A stretch of DNA of 13,682 nucleotides from Lachnospiraceae bacterium (GTDB lineage Bacteria; Bacillota; Clostridia; Lachnospirales; Lachnospiraceae): positions 1 through 13,682 of the forward strand of contig DNJW01000148.1 in the NCBI GenBank assembly GCA_003488965.1, written 5' to 3'. A model generated the notes under the pieces. The model did no database searches. It worked only from the letters and a program-made list of their open reading frames with translations, and was not told the origin of the DNA. This document shows positions 6,842 through 13,457 of the stretch, piece after piece. Every line of letters begins with the position of its first letter. Within the stretch, counting starts at the first letter, position 1. The translations under genes and the position numbers were made by a program.

Positions 6842-7894
6842 TTATAACACATCAGCAAAATGTACCTTCAGCCTCTTAAAAATCAAAGAACCGATACAAA
6901 ACAGCGTAACCGTAAAAATCCAGAAATAAGTAGATGAATAAAAGTGTTCAAAGAACCATTCCTGTTCATAAATTGCGCTGCGGTATCCATTGACAATATA
7001 AACCATCGGATTCAGCTTAAACAACGGCTTCATCTGGTCGGTCAGAACGGAAATATCCCAAAGAATAGGCGTAGCCCACATCCCAATCTGAAGGACAATA
7101 TTAATAATCTGCTGTAAATCCCTGAAAAACACTACCACTGCACAAGTCACATAGCTGATTGCCAGCACCAATACAAATTCACAGAAACTATAGTAAAATA
7201 TCTGCAGCGTATACACACTGGGATAATACCCGTAGGCAACCGCAATAACAAAGAGAACGCACACGAAAAAAACATGGATAAACGTAGCCGCTATTATCTT
7301 TATAATGGGCAGAATGCTTATTTTAAATACCACCTTTTTTACAAGATAATTATACTCCAGCAGCGCCATCGTCCCGTTGCTCAATGCCTCCGTAAAATAA
7401 AACCAAGGAACCAGCCCTGCTGTCAGGTACAGCACATAAGGGACTTCTATCCCTCCTGCCACAAGCTGGCTTCTCGTATTGAACACTCTGTCAAATACAA
7501 TCCAGTACATAACTACCGTTACTACAGGCTGTACGAATGCCCACAGCATCCCAAGATAAGAGCCTGCATAACGCTTTTTAAAATCATTTTTCGCCAGCTT
7601 CCAAATGAGGCGTCTATTCTGATACAGTTCCTTAGGAAGCACCGTCAGACGGTCATAAAAAATACCGAAAATCGCGCAAGTAAAAACAATCAGCAGACAA
7701 GCCATCACCTTTTTCATCACTTCCGTGGTCTGGTCCGCCAAAGGATTATGATGCAGCAGCACTACTGTAGCCAGAACCACTGCCGAGGCATAAAAGAATC
7801 CTATCGCCGCCCTCTTCTGCATATTCCCCTTCTGCCGCTTTTTCTTTTTCTTTCCATTTTTATTAAGCTTTGTCGTTTTGTCCTCAACTTTCAT
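6842..7894 (-). CDS. ABC-2 type polysaccharide export permease (Wzm-like) with N-terminal extension
   Basis: Residues about 88-350 match the Wzm/ABC-2 family: the entry motif NDFKKRYAGSYLGMLWAFVQPVV (103-125), about six membrane helices, and the C-terminal LNPMVYIVNGYRSAIY segment. The usual length is 260-270. Here about 85 extra residues precede it: a Lys-rich stretch (residues 8-28) and two extra predicted helices (about 30-47 and 62-80). The protein should form the membrane channel that exports an undecaprenyl-linked glycan, energised by a Wzt ATPase. That ATPase gene is not in this window. The ATG at 7894 follows AAGGGC and begins 10 bp after rfbC, showing tight coupling to the rhamnose pathway. 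An internal ATG at codon 25 is a weaker alternative start. Confidence 0.88.
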   Translation of the reverse strand: MKVEDKTTKLNKNGKKKKKRQKGNMQKRAAIGFFYASAVVLATVVLLHHNPLADQTTEVMKKVMACLLIVFTCAIFGIFYDRLTVLPKELYQNRRLIWKLAKNDFKKRYAGSYLGMLWAFVQPVVTVVMYWIVFDRVFNTRSQLVAGGIEVPYVLYLTAGLVPWFYFTEALSNGTMALLEYNYLVKKVVFKISILPIIKIIAATFIHVFFVCVLFVIAVAYGYYPSVYTLQIFYYSFCEFVLVLAISYVTCAVVVFFRDLQQIINIVLQIGMWATPILWDISVLTDQMKPLFKLNPMVYIVNGYRSAIYEQEWFFEHFYSSTYFWIFTVTLFCIGSLIFKRLKVHFADVL

Positions 7895-7904
7895 AAAATT
7901 GCCC

Positions 7905-8462
7905 TTACTTACTTGCCAAATATTCCTTGATGCCGCCCCACTTCCTGTCTTTCTCGGACATAATCAGTTCCATTCCCTCCGTAACCGGCCATTCCACTCC
8001 GATTTCCGGGTCATTGTAAAGTATTCCTCCTTCATCATTAGGATGGTAAAAATCCGTACATTTATAAGCAAACTCCGCATAATCCGACAGTACCAGAAAT
8101 CCATGGGCAAAATTCTTCGGAATAAAAAACTGCTTCTTATTCTCTGCAGACAGTACCAGACCATACCACTTTCCGAACGTCGGGCTTCCTTCCCTCAAAT
8201 CTACCGCCACATCAAATACCTCTCCGTTAATCACCCTGACTAACTTATCCTGCGGAAATTCCTTCTGAAAATGAAGTCCCCTAAGAACCCCTTTTCTGGA
8301 AGAGGACTGGTTGTCCTGCACAAAAACCTGACCGATTCCGGCTGCCTTATAATCCTCATAATGATATGTTTCCATAAAGTAACCCCTCTCATCCCCAAAC
8401 ACCGCAGGAATGATTACCTTTAATCCCTCAATACTACAAGTTTCTACCGTTATCTTACCCAC
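7905..8462 (-). CDS. rfbC: dTDP-4-dehydrorhamnose 3,5-epimerase
   Basis: The 185-residue protein has the family length and signature: FGDERGYFMETY (22-33), VLRGLHFQ (59-66) with the catalytic His64, FDVAVDLR (83-90), and IPKNFAHGFLVL (114-125). It converts dTDP-4-keto-6-deoxyglucose to dTDP-4-keto-L-rhamnose in the cytoplasm, the third step of dTDP-L-rhamnose synthesis. The start is GTG at 8462, chosen because AAGGAG lies eight bases before it and no ATG fits. It sits between the GH25 gene and the export permease in the rfbA operon. rfbB and rfbD are not in the window and must be elsewhere if the pathway is complete. Confidence 0.96.
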   Translation of the reverse strand: MGKITVETCSIEGLKVIIPAVFGDERGYFMETYHYEDYKAAGIGQVFVQDNQSSSRKGVLRGLHFQKEFPQDKLVRVINGEVFDVAVDLREGSPTFGKWYGLVLSAENKKQFFIPKNFAHGFLVLSDYAEFAYKCTDFYHPNDEGGILYNDPEIGVEWPVTEGMELIMSEKDRKWGGIKEYLASK

Positions 8463-8493
8463 TGTCCTTACTCCTTTTCCTATTCGTTTTATT

Positions 8494-8562
8494 TAGGTAG
8501 TTGCGAAACTCAGTGATTCTGCACAATTCATAACTGAAAAATGACAGTTTCGCAATTGACTA
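8494..8562. repeat. Inverted-repeat intergenic element, copy 2 (MITE-like)
   Basis: A 69-bp element lies between the GH25 stop and rfbC. TTGCGAAACT (8501-8510) and AGTTTCGCAA (8546-8555) form a 10-bp perfect stem. The outer ends are TAGGTAGTTGCGAAAC and, inverted, TAGTCAATTGCGAAAC, the same two end types as in the copy at 6763-6838. A shared centre reads ATTCTGCACAAT. The interior has otherwise diverged. Confidence 0.6.
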
Positions 8563-8575
8563 TCCCTTTTATTTC

Positions 8576-10000
8576 CTACCACTCAGCATTTACAGCCCCT
8601 GTAATGGGCTTTGGTTCCTCTATCTCGTCCTCAGGAATATCTTCCGGGGCAATGTCGGAAACATCCGTTTCAGATGCATCCCTTTCGGAAGCATTTGTTT
8701 CAGAAACATCTGTTTCTTCCGTCCCATCTGCGGCACTTTGTACCGTATCCTCTATTTTCAGATAGCTCAAATTAAAGTCCACCCTTCCTTCGATACCGTC
8801 CACCTGTCCGCTGGAAGTATACTGCCACATATGATAATATCCCTGATAGATAGGCACATCCCTGTACTCTGCCAGCCAGACCACATAATCATTCAGCTTG
8901 TCCATATCCAGCATCTGGTTCAGCCAGTTTCTGGAAGAATATACGCCTGCCCGGTAACCTGCACTTTCCATCGTGGCGCAGAATGCGCTGCTGACCGCTG
9001 TCCTTGTTTCCACATCCAGACCGTCTGCCCTTCCGCTGCCTCCCAGCCCTTCTACATCAATAAATACGGGATATGAAATCTTATAGTCCCTGCACAATGC
9101 CGTTACCATGCTGGCTTCTTCCACCGCTTCCACCGTATTCAGCGCCTGGGTAAAGAAATAAACCCCTACCGGGATACCCGCCCGCGCCGCGCCTTTCATA
9201 TTTGCCTCAAAATAAGGGTCTTCTACCAAAGAGCCGGTAGTAGCACCGCGGTAGCCCACACGGATAATTGCAAATTCTACTCCTGCCTTTTTCACCTTGT
9301 CCCAGTCGATTTCCTTATTCCATTTCGAAACATCAATCCCCATTTTTGCATTGGGATTTCCTTCCTGCATCTCTGTAATTTCCGACTGGTCCGCGTCATC
9401 CCGGGCATCATTTGCCTCTAAATCTTCCAGCTCCGCATTGACTTCATCCTCCGAAAGGATTAAAAGATTAATATCGTCAATCACTACATATTCCACACTC
9501 TGCTTTACCGTTATCTTTGTATTGGTATCCGGCACACGGTAGCCTTCCACCTCCTTTAACGCCACCTCATACTCCCCGGCCCGGAGATATGCAATATAAA
9601 TAATTCCGTCCTGGTCGTCGTCCGTATATTCCTTGTCCCCGTTTAGCACCACGCAGAAATTTTCCCCGGTCACCAGCTTGCCCGCATTATCCACAATCTG
9701 AATTCTCAAATCCTTCTGTACGGAAGTCATTAATAGGGATAAATTTTTTCCGTCCATTTTTTCAATGGAAGAATATGGCTGCTTGTCAGGGTCAAAAAAC
9801 GTCTCGTCCCCCAAAAAAGCCCGGGGATTATCCCCTATCTGCATCGTTTCCGCCTCATCCGGTACGCTTTCTTCTTCTATTTTGGCAGTTTCCACCGGCT
9901 GTTCCTCAGAACGGATATTCGCATACAGAATAATGCCTGCCACTGCTACCACCATAAAGACCATCATTAAAATAATAATCCGTTTTACATTAGAGCCCAT
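8576..10000 (-). CDS. Membrane-anchored GH25 lysozyme (N-acetylmuramidase)
   Basis: I chose the ATG at 10000 (474 residues), with GAGG six bases upstream; a TTG two codons earlier is the only alternative. It overlaps the rfbA stop by 11 bp, so translation is probably coupled. One N-terminal membrane helix (about 6-28) is followed by an acidic linker, a beta-rich Cna-B/SpaA-like domain (about 95-170), and another acidic linker. The GH25 domain (about 218-415) shows GIDVSKWN (D223), FIDVEG (D315, E317) and [24 protein letters not shown] end residues. It should cleave muramic acid-glucosamine bonds in peptidoglycan. The C-terminal tail is Ser/Asp/Glu-rich with four 5-residue repeats. Placement between rfbA and rfbC suggests a role in remodelling wall where a rhamnose-containing glycan is exported or attached. 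Confidence 0.93.
   Translation of the reverse strand: MGSNVKRIIILMMVFMVVAVAGIILYANIRSEEQPVETAKIEEESVPDEAETMQIGDNPRAFLGDETFFDPDKQPYSSIEKMDGKNLSLLMTSVQKDLRIQIVDNAGKLVTGENFCVVLNGDKEYTDDDQDGIIYIAYLRAGEYEVALKEVEGYRVPDTNTKITVKQSVEYVVIDDINLLILSEDEVNAELEDLEANDARDDADQSEITEMQEGNPNAKMGIDVSKWNKEIDWDKVKKAGVEFAIIRVGYRGATTGSLVEDPYFEANMKGAARAGIPVGVYFFTQALNTVEAVEEASMVTALCRDYKISYPVFIDVEGLGGSGRADGLDVETRTAVSSAFCATMESAGYRAGVYSSRNWLNQMLDMDKLNDYVVWLAEYRDVPIYQGYYHMWQYTSSGQVDGIEGRVDFNLSYLKIEDTVQSAADGTEETDVSETNASERDASETDVSDIAPEDIPEDEIEEPKPITGAVNAEW
8657..8716 (-). repeat. Four 15-bp tandem repeats encoding an acidic/Ser tail
   Basis: Four in-frame units encode [15 protein letters not shown] and ETDVS near the C-terminus of the GH25 protein. 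The DNA units are similar (GAAACATCTG-type blocks), so this low-complexity tail may vary in length between strains. Confidence 0.75.
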
Positions 10001-10859
10001 TTGCAACCTCTACCATATATTTCCCATAATCCGTCTTCATCAACGGCTCTGCCAGCTTAAAAAGCTGTTCTTTTGTGATAAATCCTCTCTTAAAAGCAAT
10101 TTCCTCAATGCAGGAAATATAAAGCCCCTGCCGTTTCTGAACTGCCGCCACAAAATCCGCCGCATCCAAAAGAGAATCATGATTCCCCGTATCCAGCCAT
10201 GCAAACCCTCTGCCCAGCGTTTCCACCATCAGACTGCCCCGTTTTAAATATTCATTGTTAATACTTGTAATTTCTATTTCACCTCTGGCAGAAGGCTTCA
10301 CGTTTCTAGCAATTTCCACCACATCGTTATCATAAAAATACAGTCCCGGCACAGCATAATTGCTTCTGGGCTTCTCCGGTTTCTCCTCTATGGAAAGGGC
10401 TTTCCCGTTTTCATCAAACTCGACAACACCATATTCCCTAGGGTCCCTGACATAATATCCGAAAATCGTCGCCCCCTTTTCCCTGGATGCCGCCTCCTTC
10501 AGCACCCTTGAAAAACTCTGCCCATAAAATATATTATCGCCAAGTACCAGCGCCACACCATCCTGACCGATAAAATCCGCCCCTATAATAAAAGCATCCG
10601 CCAGTCCCCTGGGATACTCCTGCACCGCATACTCAATACGCAGCCCCAGCTGCTCCCCGGTTCCGAACAGATCCTCAAACACCGGCAAATCCCTAGGTGT
10701 CGAAATAATCAAAATCTCCCGTATTCCCGCCAGCATCAAAGTGGACAAAGGATAGTATATCATAGGCTTATCATACACCGGCATAATCTGTTTTGAAATT
10801 GCCTTTGTCAATGGATAAAGCCTCGTCCCGCTGCCTCCTGCTAATATAATTCCTTTCAT
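9990..10859 (-). CDS. rfbA: Glucose-1-phosphate thymidylyltransferase
   Basis: The 289-residue length is typical of RmlA. The nucleotide-binding signature [11 protein letters not shown] lies at 8-18, followed by [18 protein letters not shown] (22-39), LGDNIFYG (106-113), [20 protein letters not shown] (158-177), and [14 protein letters not shown]. It joins glucose-1-phosphate and dTTP to make dTDP-glucose, the first step of dTDP-L-rhamnose synthesis. It is the first gene of the operon, driven by the promoter at 10921-10949. The ATG at 10859 has GGAGG 11 bases upstream, rather far, which may limit initiation. The 3' end overlaps the GH25 start. Confidence 0.97.
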   Translation of the reverse strand: MKGIILAGGSGTRLYPLTKAISKQIMPVYDKPMIYYPLSTLMLAGIREILIISTPRDLPVFEDLFGTGEQLGLRIEYAVQEYPRGLADAFIIGADFIGQDGVALVLGDNIFYGQSFSRVLKEAASREKGATIFGYYVRDPREYGVVEFDENGKALSIEEKPEKPRSNYAVPGLYFYDNDVVEIARNVKPSARGEIEITSINNEYLKRGSLMVETLGRGFAWLDTGNHDSLLDAADFVAAVQKRQGLYISCIEEIAFKRGFITKEQLFKLAEPLMKTDYGKYMVEVANGL

Positions 10860-10920
10860 ATATCCGTAATCCTCCCACTATTTTTTCTATCATTTCCGTT
10901 TTCACTGATATATAAAAGAC

Positions 10921-10949
10921 AGTATAACATAAATGAAGGAAAATGAAAA
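10921..10949 (-). promoter_or_regulatory. Promoter of the rfbA polysaccharide operon
   Basis: On the minus strand TTTTCA (10949-10944) and TATACT (10926-10921) are spaced by 17 bases, with TG one base before the -10 (extended -10). The same -35 and layout occur at the hemerythrin promoter. The leader to the rfbA ATG is about 55 bases. Confidence 0.65.
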
Positions 10950-10958
10950 TGTAAATAT

Positions 10959-10989
10959 CAAGCAATATATTGCCGCAATCTATTGCTTG
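10959..10989. repeat. 9-bp inverted repeat upstream of the rfbA promoter
   Basis: CAAGCAATA (10959-10967) and TATTGCTTG (10981-10989) are perfect inverted copies 13 bases apart. They lie just upstream of the rfbA -35 and overlap the first unit of the tandem repeat, so they could be a regulator site. Confidence 0.45.
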
Positions 10990-11022
10990 CAAAGTATTGC
11001 CCGCAAAGTATTGCTTGCAAAG
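10981..11022. repeat. Three 14-bp direct tandem repeats
   Basis: Three contiguous units read TATTGCTTGCAAAG, TATTGCCCGCAAAG and TATTGCTTGCAAAG; the outer two are identical. Each holds a TTGC..GCAA dyad, as expected of iterons or repeated operator sites. They lie between the rfbA promoter and the first 135-bp element. Confidence 0.85.
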
Positions 11023-11043
11023 GTTGTCTGTGCCTAACAGTCC

Positions 11044-11178
11044 GCCCGGTCAAAAACAGATTCCTCCGTCGCCCCGCTCCCGCTCCACAAAAAGCGTAGC
11101 AGTACTAGGTTCGAAAGAACCTCACCAAGTACTGACGCTTTTTGAGGGGCTCCTTGAGGAATCTGTTTTTGACCGGGC
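11044..11178 (+). repeat. 135-bp variable-arm stem-loop element, copy E1
   Basis: Perfect 23-bp inverted arms (11044-11066 and 11156-11178) have the layout GCCC, 12 variable bases, ATTCCTC. They enclose a structured core. Nested stems inside are GCCCC/GGGGC (11071-11075/11146-11150), AAAAAGCGT/ACGCTTTTT (11089-11097/11135-11143), AGTACT/AGTACT (11101-11106/11128-11133), and AGGTTC/GAACCT (11107-11112/11117-11122) closed by a GAAA tetraloop. The copy at 11369-11503 is inverted, has exactly the same length, and differs at 6 of 103 core positions; its 12-base arm segment is unrelated. The plus strand is taken as sense because of the GNRA loop. It may be a structured RNA, a nonautonomous mobile element, or a bidirectional terminator (A-tract, stem, T-tract). 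I do not recognise it. Confidence 0.85.
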
Positions 11179-11368
11179 TATTGTATTGGCAGCAATCATA
11201 GCTACAAATAGCAGCCAAATGCCCGCGCAAGCGCGGTATTTGGCTCATGACTCGTGGGAATAAACAGCAATGCAATTTACAAGTCCTAACAAAAAAATAC
11301 AGCATACCAGCCTCCTAAATTATTCCCAAGGGTTGCTGATTTGCTATGATAGGCTTGGCAGTACAGCA
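11179..11368. other. Gene-free segment between the two inverted elements
   Basis: No coding region is supported. The bases adjoining each element, read in its sense direction, are similar: GGGCTATTGTATTGGCAG beside E1 and GGGCTGCTGTACTGCCAAG beside E2, both followed by ATCATAGC. The homology therefore extends some 25 bases past the 135-bp unit and can form a further small hairpin. A strong GC-rich hairpin lies at 11213-11245. GGGAATAA (11256-11263) and TTATTCCC (11320-11327) form another inverted pair. Confidence 0.6.
11213..11245. terminator. Strong two-part hairpin, possible terminator
   Basis: AGCCAAAT/ATTTGGCT (8 bp) and CCGCGC/GCGCGG (6 bp, AA loop) stack across a small internal loop. 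No T-run follows on either strand, so intrinsic termination is uncertain; an RNA-processing or repeat-derived hairpin is equally possible. Confidence 0.4.
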
Positions 11369-11503
11369 GCCCATCCGCAAGTATATTCCTCAAGGAGCCC
11401 CTTAAAAAACGTCAGTACTTGGTGAGGTCTTTTCGAACCTAGTACTGCTACGTTTTTTGTGGAGCGGAAGCGGGGCGACGGAGGAATATACTTGCGGATG
11501 GGC
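11369..11503 (-). repeat. 135-bp variable-arm stem-loop element, copy E2
   Basis: This is the inverted partner of the element at 11044-11178, sense on the minus strand. It begins 29 bases after the DUF5722 stop codon, in that gene's orientation. Perfect 23-bp arms (11369-11391 and 11481-11503) have GCCC, the variable 12-mer ATCCGCAAGTAT, and ATTCCTC. The 12-mer matches E1's GGTCAAAAACAG at only 4 of 12 positions, yet its own complement is perfect. In the core the third stem changes from AGCG/CGCT to AACG/CGTT, a compensated change. The tetraloop stem is slightly weakened (GAAAAGACC). Both copies are preceded by GTCC in their own sense. Confidence 0.85.
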
Positions 11504-11532
11504 GGACGCCACCAACCACCCAAACAGCCCCC

Positions 11533-13365
11533 TTACTCAAACACCTTCCCCCAGTCGCTAATCCCGATAATTTTCTTCGCAAATTCCGTGTATTTTCCCT
11601 CTTCCTCTGTATCCATATATTTATACACGTTATATACATATTTATGGGATCCATCCATATGGTTAAGCCCTAGGGCCAGTCCCTGTTCCATCTCTTCTGC
11701 CGCATCCGTCTGTCTGGAAAACAGTACGGAATCAATATGGGGATTTGCTTCCGCCGCTTTATAGGCATATACAATGGCCGCCGCCTGCACATCCTCCCCG
11801 TCTAAGGAAGTATAGCCCAGTTCACTTACGGTTACGGAACGGACTTCCCCTTTCTCTGTCAGAAATTCATCCTGTTCCAGATAGTCCGTCACTACATCAA
11901 TATTTGCCATCGTCACCATGGGAGTATCCTCCGAATCTTTCACATACTGGGAATCTTTCCATATGTATGGTGAAGTCAAAGGCACGTTATAAGGATGGAT
12001 TGCCAGTCCCCATTCAATATTCCCTTCCTCCTTTATCTGTCTGTTAAACTCGTCTAATATATCTTTTGCATCATAGCCCGCTGCCGTGCCGGTATTGCTG
12101 TCCCATCTTTGGTCAAGGGAAATATATATATTGCTGGCGCCATTGATGCTTTTAATGGAATTATAAAACACCCGGAAAGCCCTTACATATTCTTTTACAT
12201 AAGAGCTCAGATTTACATATTCCATGTAGTTCCAGTCTTTTCTCGCATTGATCTCATTTCCGATTACCCAGTTTGCCACAACACCCCTGCCGTTTGCCCG
12301 GCCTGAATACCGTTCTGCCAAAAAGGAAGCAATTGCGGCCATTCCCTCAATGCCCTCCTGGTCTGTCCCATTAAAGGCATAATACGGGGCAGTTCCGATT
12401 CCTCCCCGGGCCAGCGGATGAATGAGCTGGGGATAGTCTTCCGCAATGTCATTCAGCAAAATCACCGTGATTTCTATCTCTCTTTCCGTCAGAGTCCGGA
12501 ATATGGTGTCATATTCCGATATTACCTCTCCGTTAAATACATATCCCTTTTCGTTATAGCCATATCCCACATCAGGATATTCTTCGTTGTCGGAATGCCC
12601 CAGCAGCCTTGACACCGGAATATTATATGCCGCATGTTTGATTCCAAGGTCGTCCAGTTCCTCCGACAGAAGCTTGTCCGGGTCTACCAGCAGCCCCTTC
12701 TTGGAATCCGCTTTTTTTCCGTTGGATTTATAGACTGCAATTTCCTCTGGATTGGTTACATAACAAGGATTGCTCACTGCCACATACTTGTCATCCTTTT
12801 TCACTGCAATCACATATTTATAAAGCAGTCCGCTGATATTGCCGAAATGTCTGGAGAACTGGAATCTCACTTCCCTGCCTTTATATCTTTGCTGAACGGG
12901 CGCCATGCCCTCTGTAATTTCATCATTTTGAATCCTTAAGACAAACAGATAATAATACTCGTCATCACTGGCAGGAATCCTCTCCGAGCCCGCTTTCAGC
13001 ACAATATTGCTTGTAGTGTTATCGACCAGACAAGACTCTACCGTAAGGAAATCTTTTGCATCCTTCCCGTCTAACTCTACCGAAGAAGGACGCTCCCCTA
13101 TCATTTCAAATATACTAAGACCGGCATCCACCGCATCTTCTACCACCTTCTCGCTCCGTACGGCGGCTGTTTCCGCCGCTTCCGCTTCCGCCTCTATCCG
13201 TTCTTTTTCTCTTTCCACTCTGACCGACCACGCTTCTTTGGCCTGCTGCCCCGCCACTGCTTTATATGTCATCCCGCCGGCAATCATTGCCAATACGGCT
13301 GCCGCCGCTATAAAAAGGATATGCTTCTTTTTTCCACCCTTCTTTTCTTTCTGCCTTAAACCCAT
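11533..13365 (-). CDS. DUF5722 family membrane-anchored glycoside hydrolase-like protein
   Basis: The 610-residue protein has a basic N-terminus and one membrane helix (about 15-34). A Glu/Ala-rich helical stalk follows (about 40-80), then a beta-rich domain (about 90-210), and a TIM-barrel-like domain (about 225-605). Glycosidase-type acidic residues are visible: VIGNEINARKDW with E371 as candidate acid/base, and VTVSELGYTS with E515 as candidate nucleophile, as in clan GH-A. I assign it to DUF5722 from these motifs. The substrate is unknown. It should face outside the cell and may trim or anchor the rhamnose-containing glycan made by the neighbouring operon. The ATG at 13365 follows AGAGG. 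It appears monocistronic, with a probable promoter at 13428-13457 and the E2 element in its 3' region. Confidence 0.87.
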   Translation of the reverse strand: MGLRQKEKKGGKKKHILFIAAAAVLAMIAGGMTYKAVAGQQAKEAWSVRVEREKERIEAEAEAAETAAVRSEKVVEDAVDAGLSIFEMIGERPSSVELDGKDAKDFLTVESCLVDNTTSNIVLKAGSERIPASDDEYYYLFVLRIQNDEITEGMAPVQQRYKGREVRFQFSRHFGNISGLLYKYVIAVKKDDKYVAVSNPCYVTNPEEIAVYKSNGKKADSKKGLLVDPDKLLSEELDDLGIKHAAYNIPVSRLLGHSDNEEYPDVGYGYNEKGYVFNGEVISEYDTIFRTLTEREIEITVILLNDIAEDYPQLIHPLARGGIGTAPYYAFNGTDQEGIEGMAAIASFLAERYSGRANGRGVVANWVIGNEINARKDWNYMEYVNLSSYVKEYVRAFRVFYNSIKSINGASNIYISLDQRWDSNTGTAAGYDAKDILDEFNRQIKEEGNIEWGLAIHPYNVPLTSPYIWKDSQYVKDSEDTPMVTMANIDVVTDYLEQDEFLTEKGEVRSVTVSELGYTSLDGEDVQAAAIVYAYKAAEANPHIDSVLFSRQTDAAEEMEQGLALGLNHMDGSHKYVYNVYKYMDTEEEGKYTEFAKKIIGISDWGKVFE

Positions 13366-13427
13366 TTACTCTACCTCTTCTGTTTTATCCTTTGCCCTCT
13401 TGTCCCTATATCCGCTGCAATTGTAAT

Positions 13428-13457
13428 ATTATGCCAAAACCTTGCTATTTGCCGCAA
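13428..13457 (-). promoter_or_regulatory. Probable promoter of the DUF5722 gene
   Basis: On the minus strand TTGCGG (13457-13452) and CATAAT (13433-13428) are spaced by 18 bases, with TGG before the -10 hexamer. The leader to the ATG is about 60 bases. Confidence 0.45.

Noticed and set aside
5340..6929. 529-codon open frame on the plus strand, antisense to the HlyD-like gene
   Set aside because: It has no recognisable domain and is Phe/Leu/Arg-rich as expected from the mirror of a Glu/Lys-rich coiled coil; the minus-strand gene has a good start and clear domains.
9786..9797. GGTCAAAAA in the GH25 gene matching part of the E1 12-base arm
   Set aside because: A nine-base match in an A-rich context is expected by chance in this window.
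11044..11503. CRISPR array, retron or group II intron domain V as explanation of the paired elements
   Set aside because: There are only two inverted copies with no direct repeats or spacers, no reverse transcriptase or cas gene in the window, and the GAAA-closed hairpin lacks the two-base bulge and overall sequence of domain V.
11105..11654. Short open frames through the two inverted elements
   Set aside because: They follow stem-loop sequence, have no ribosome binding site and show no similarity between the two copies beyond the repeat itself.
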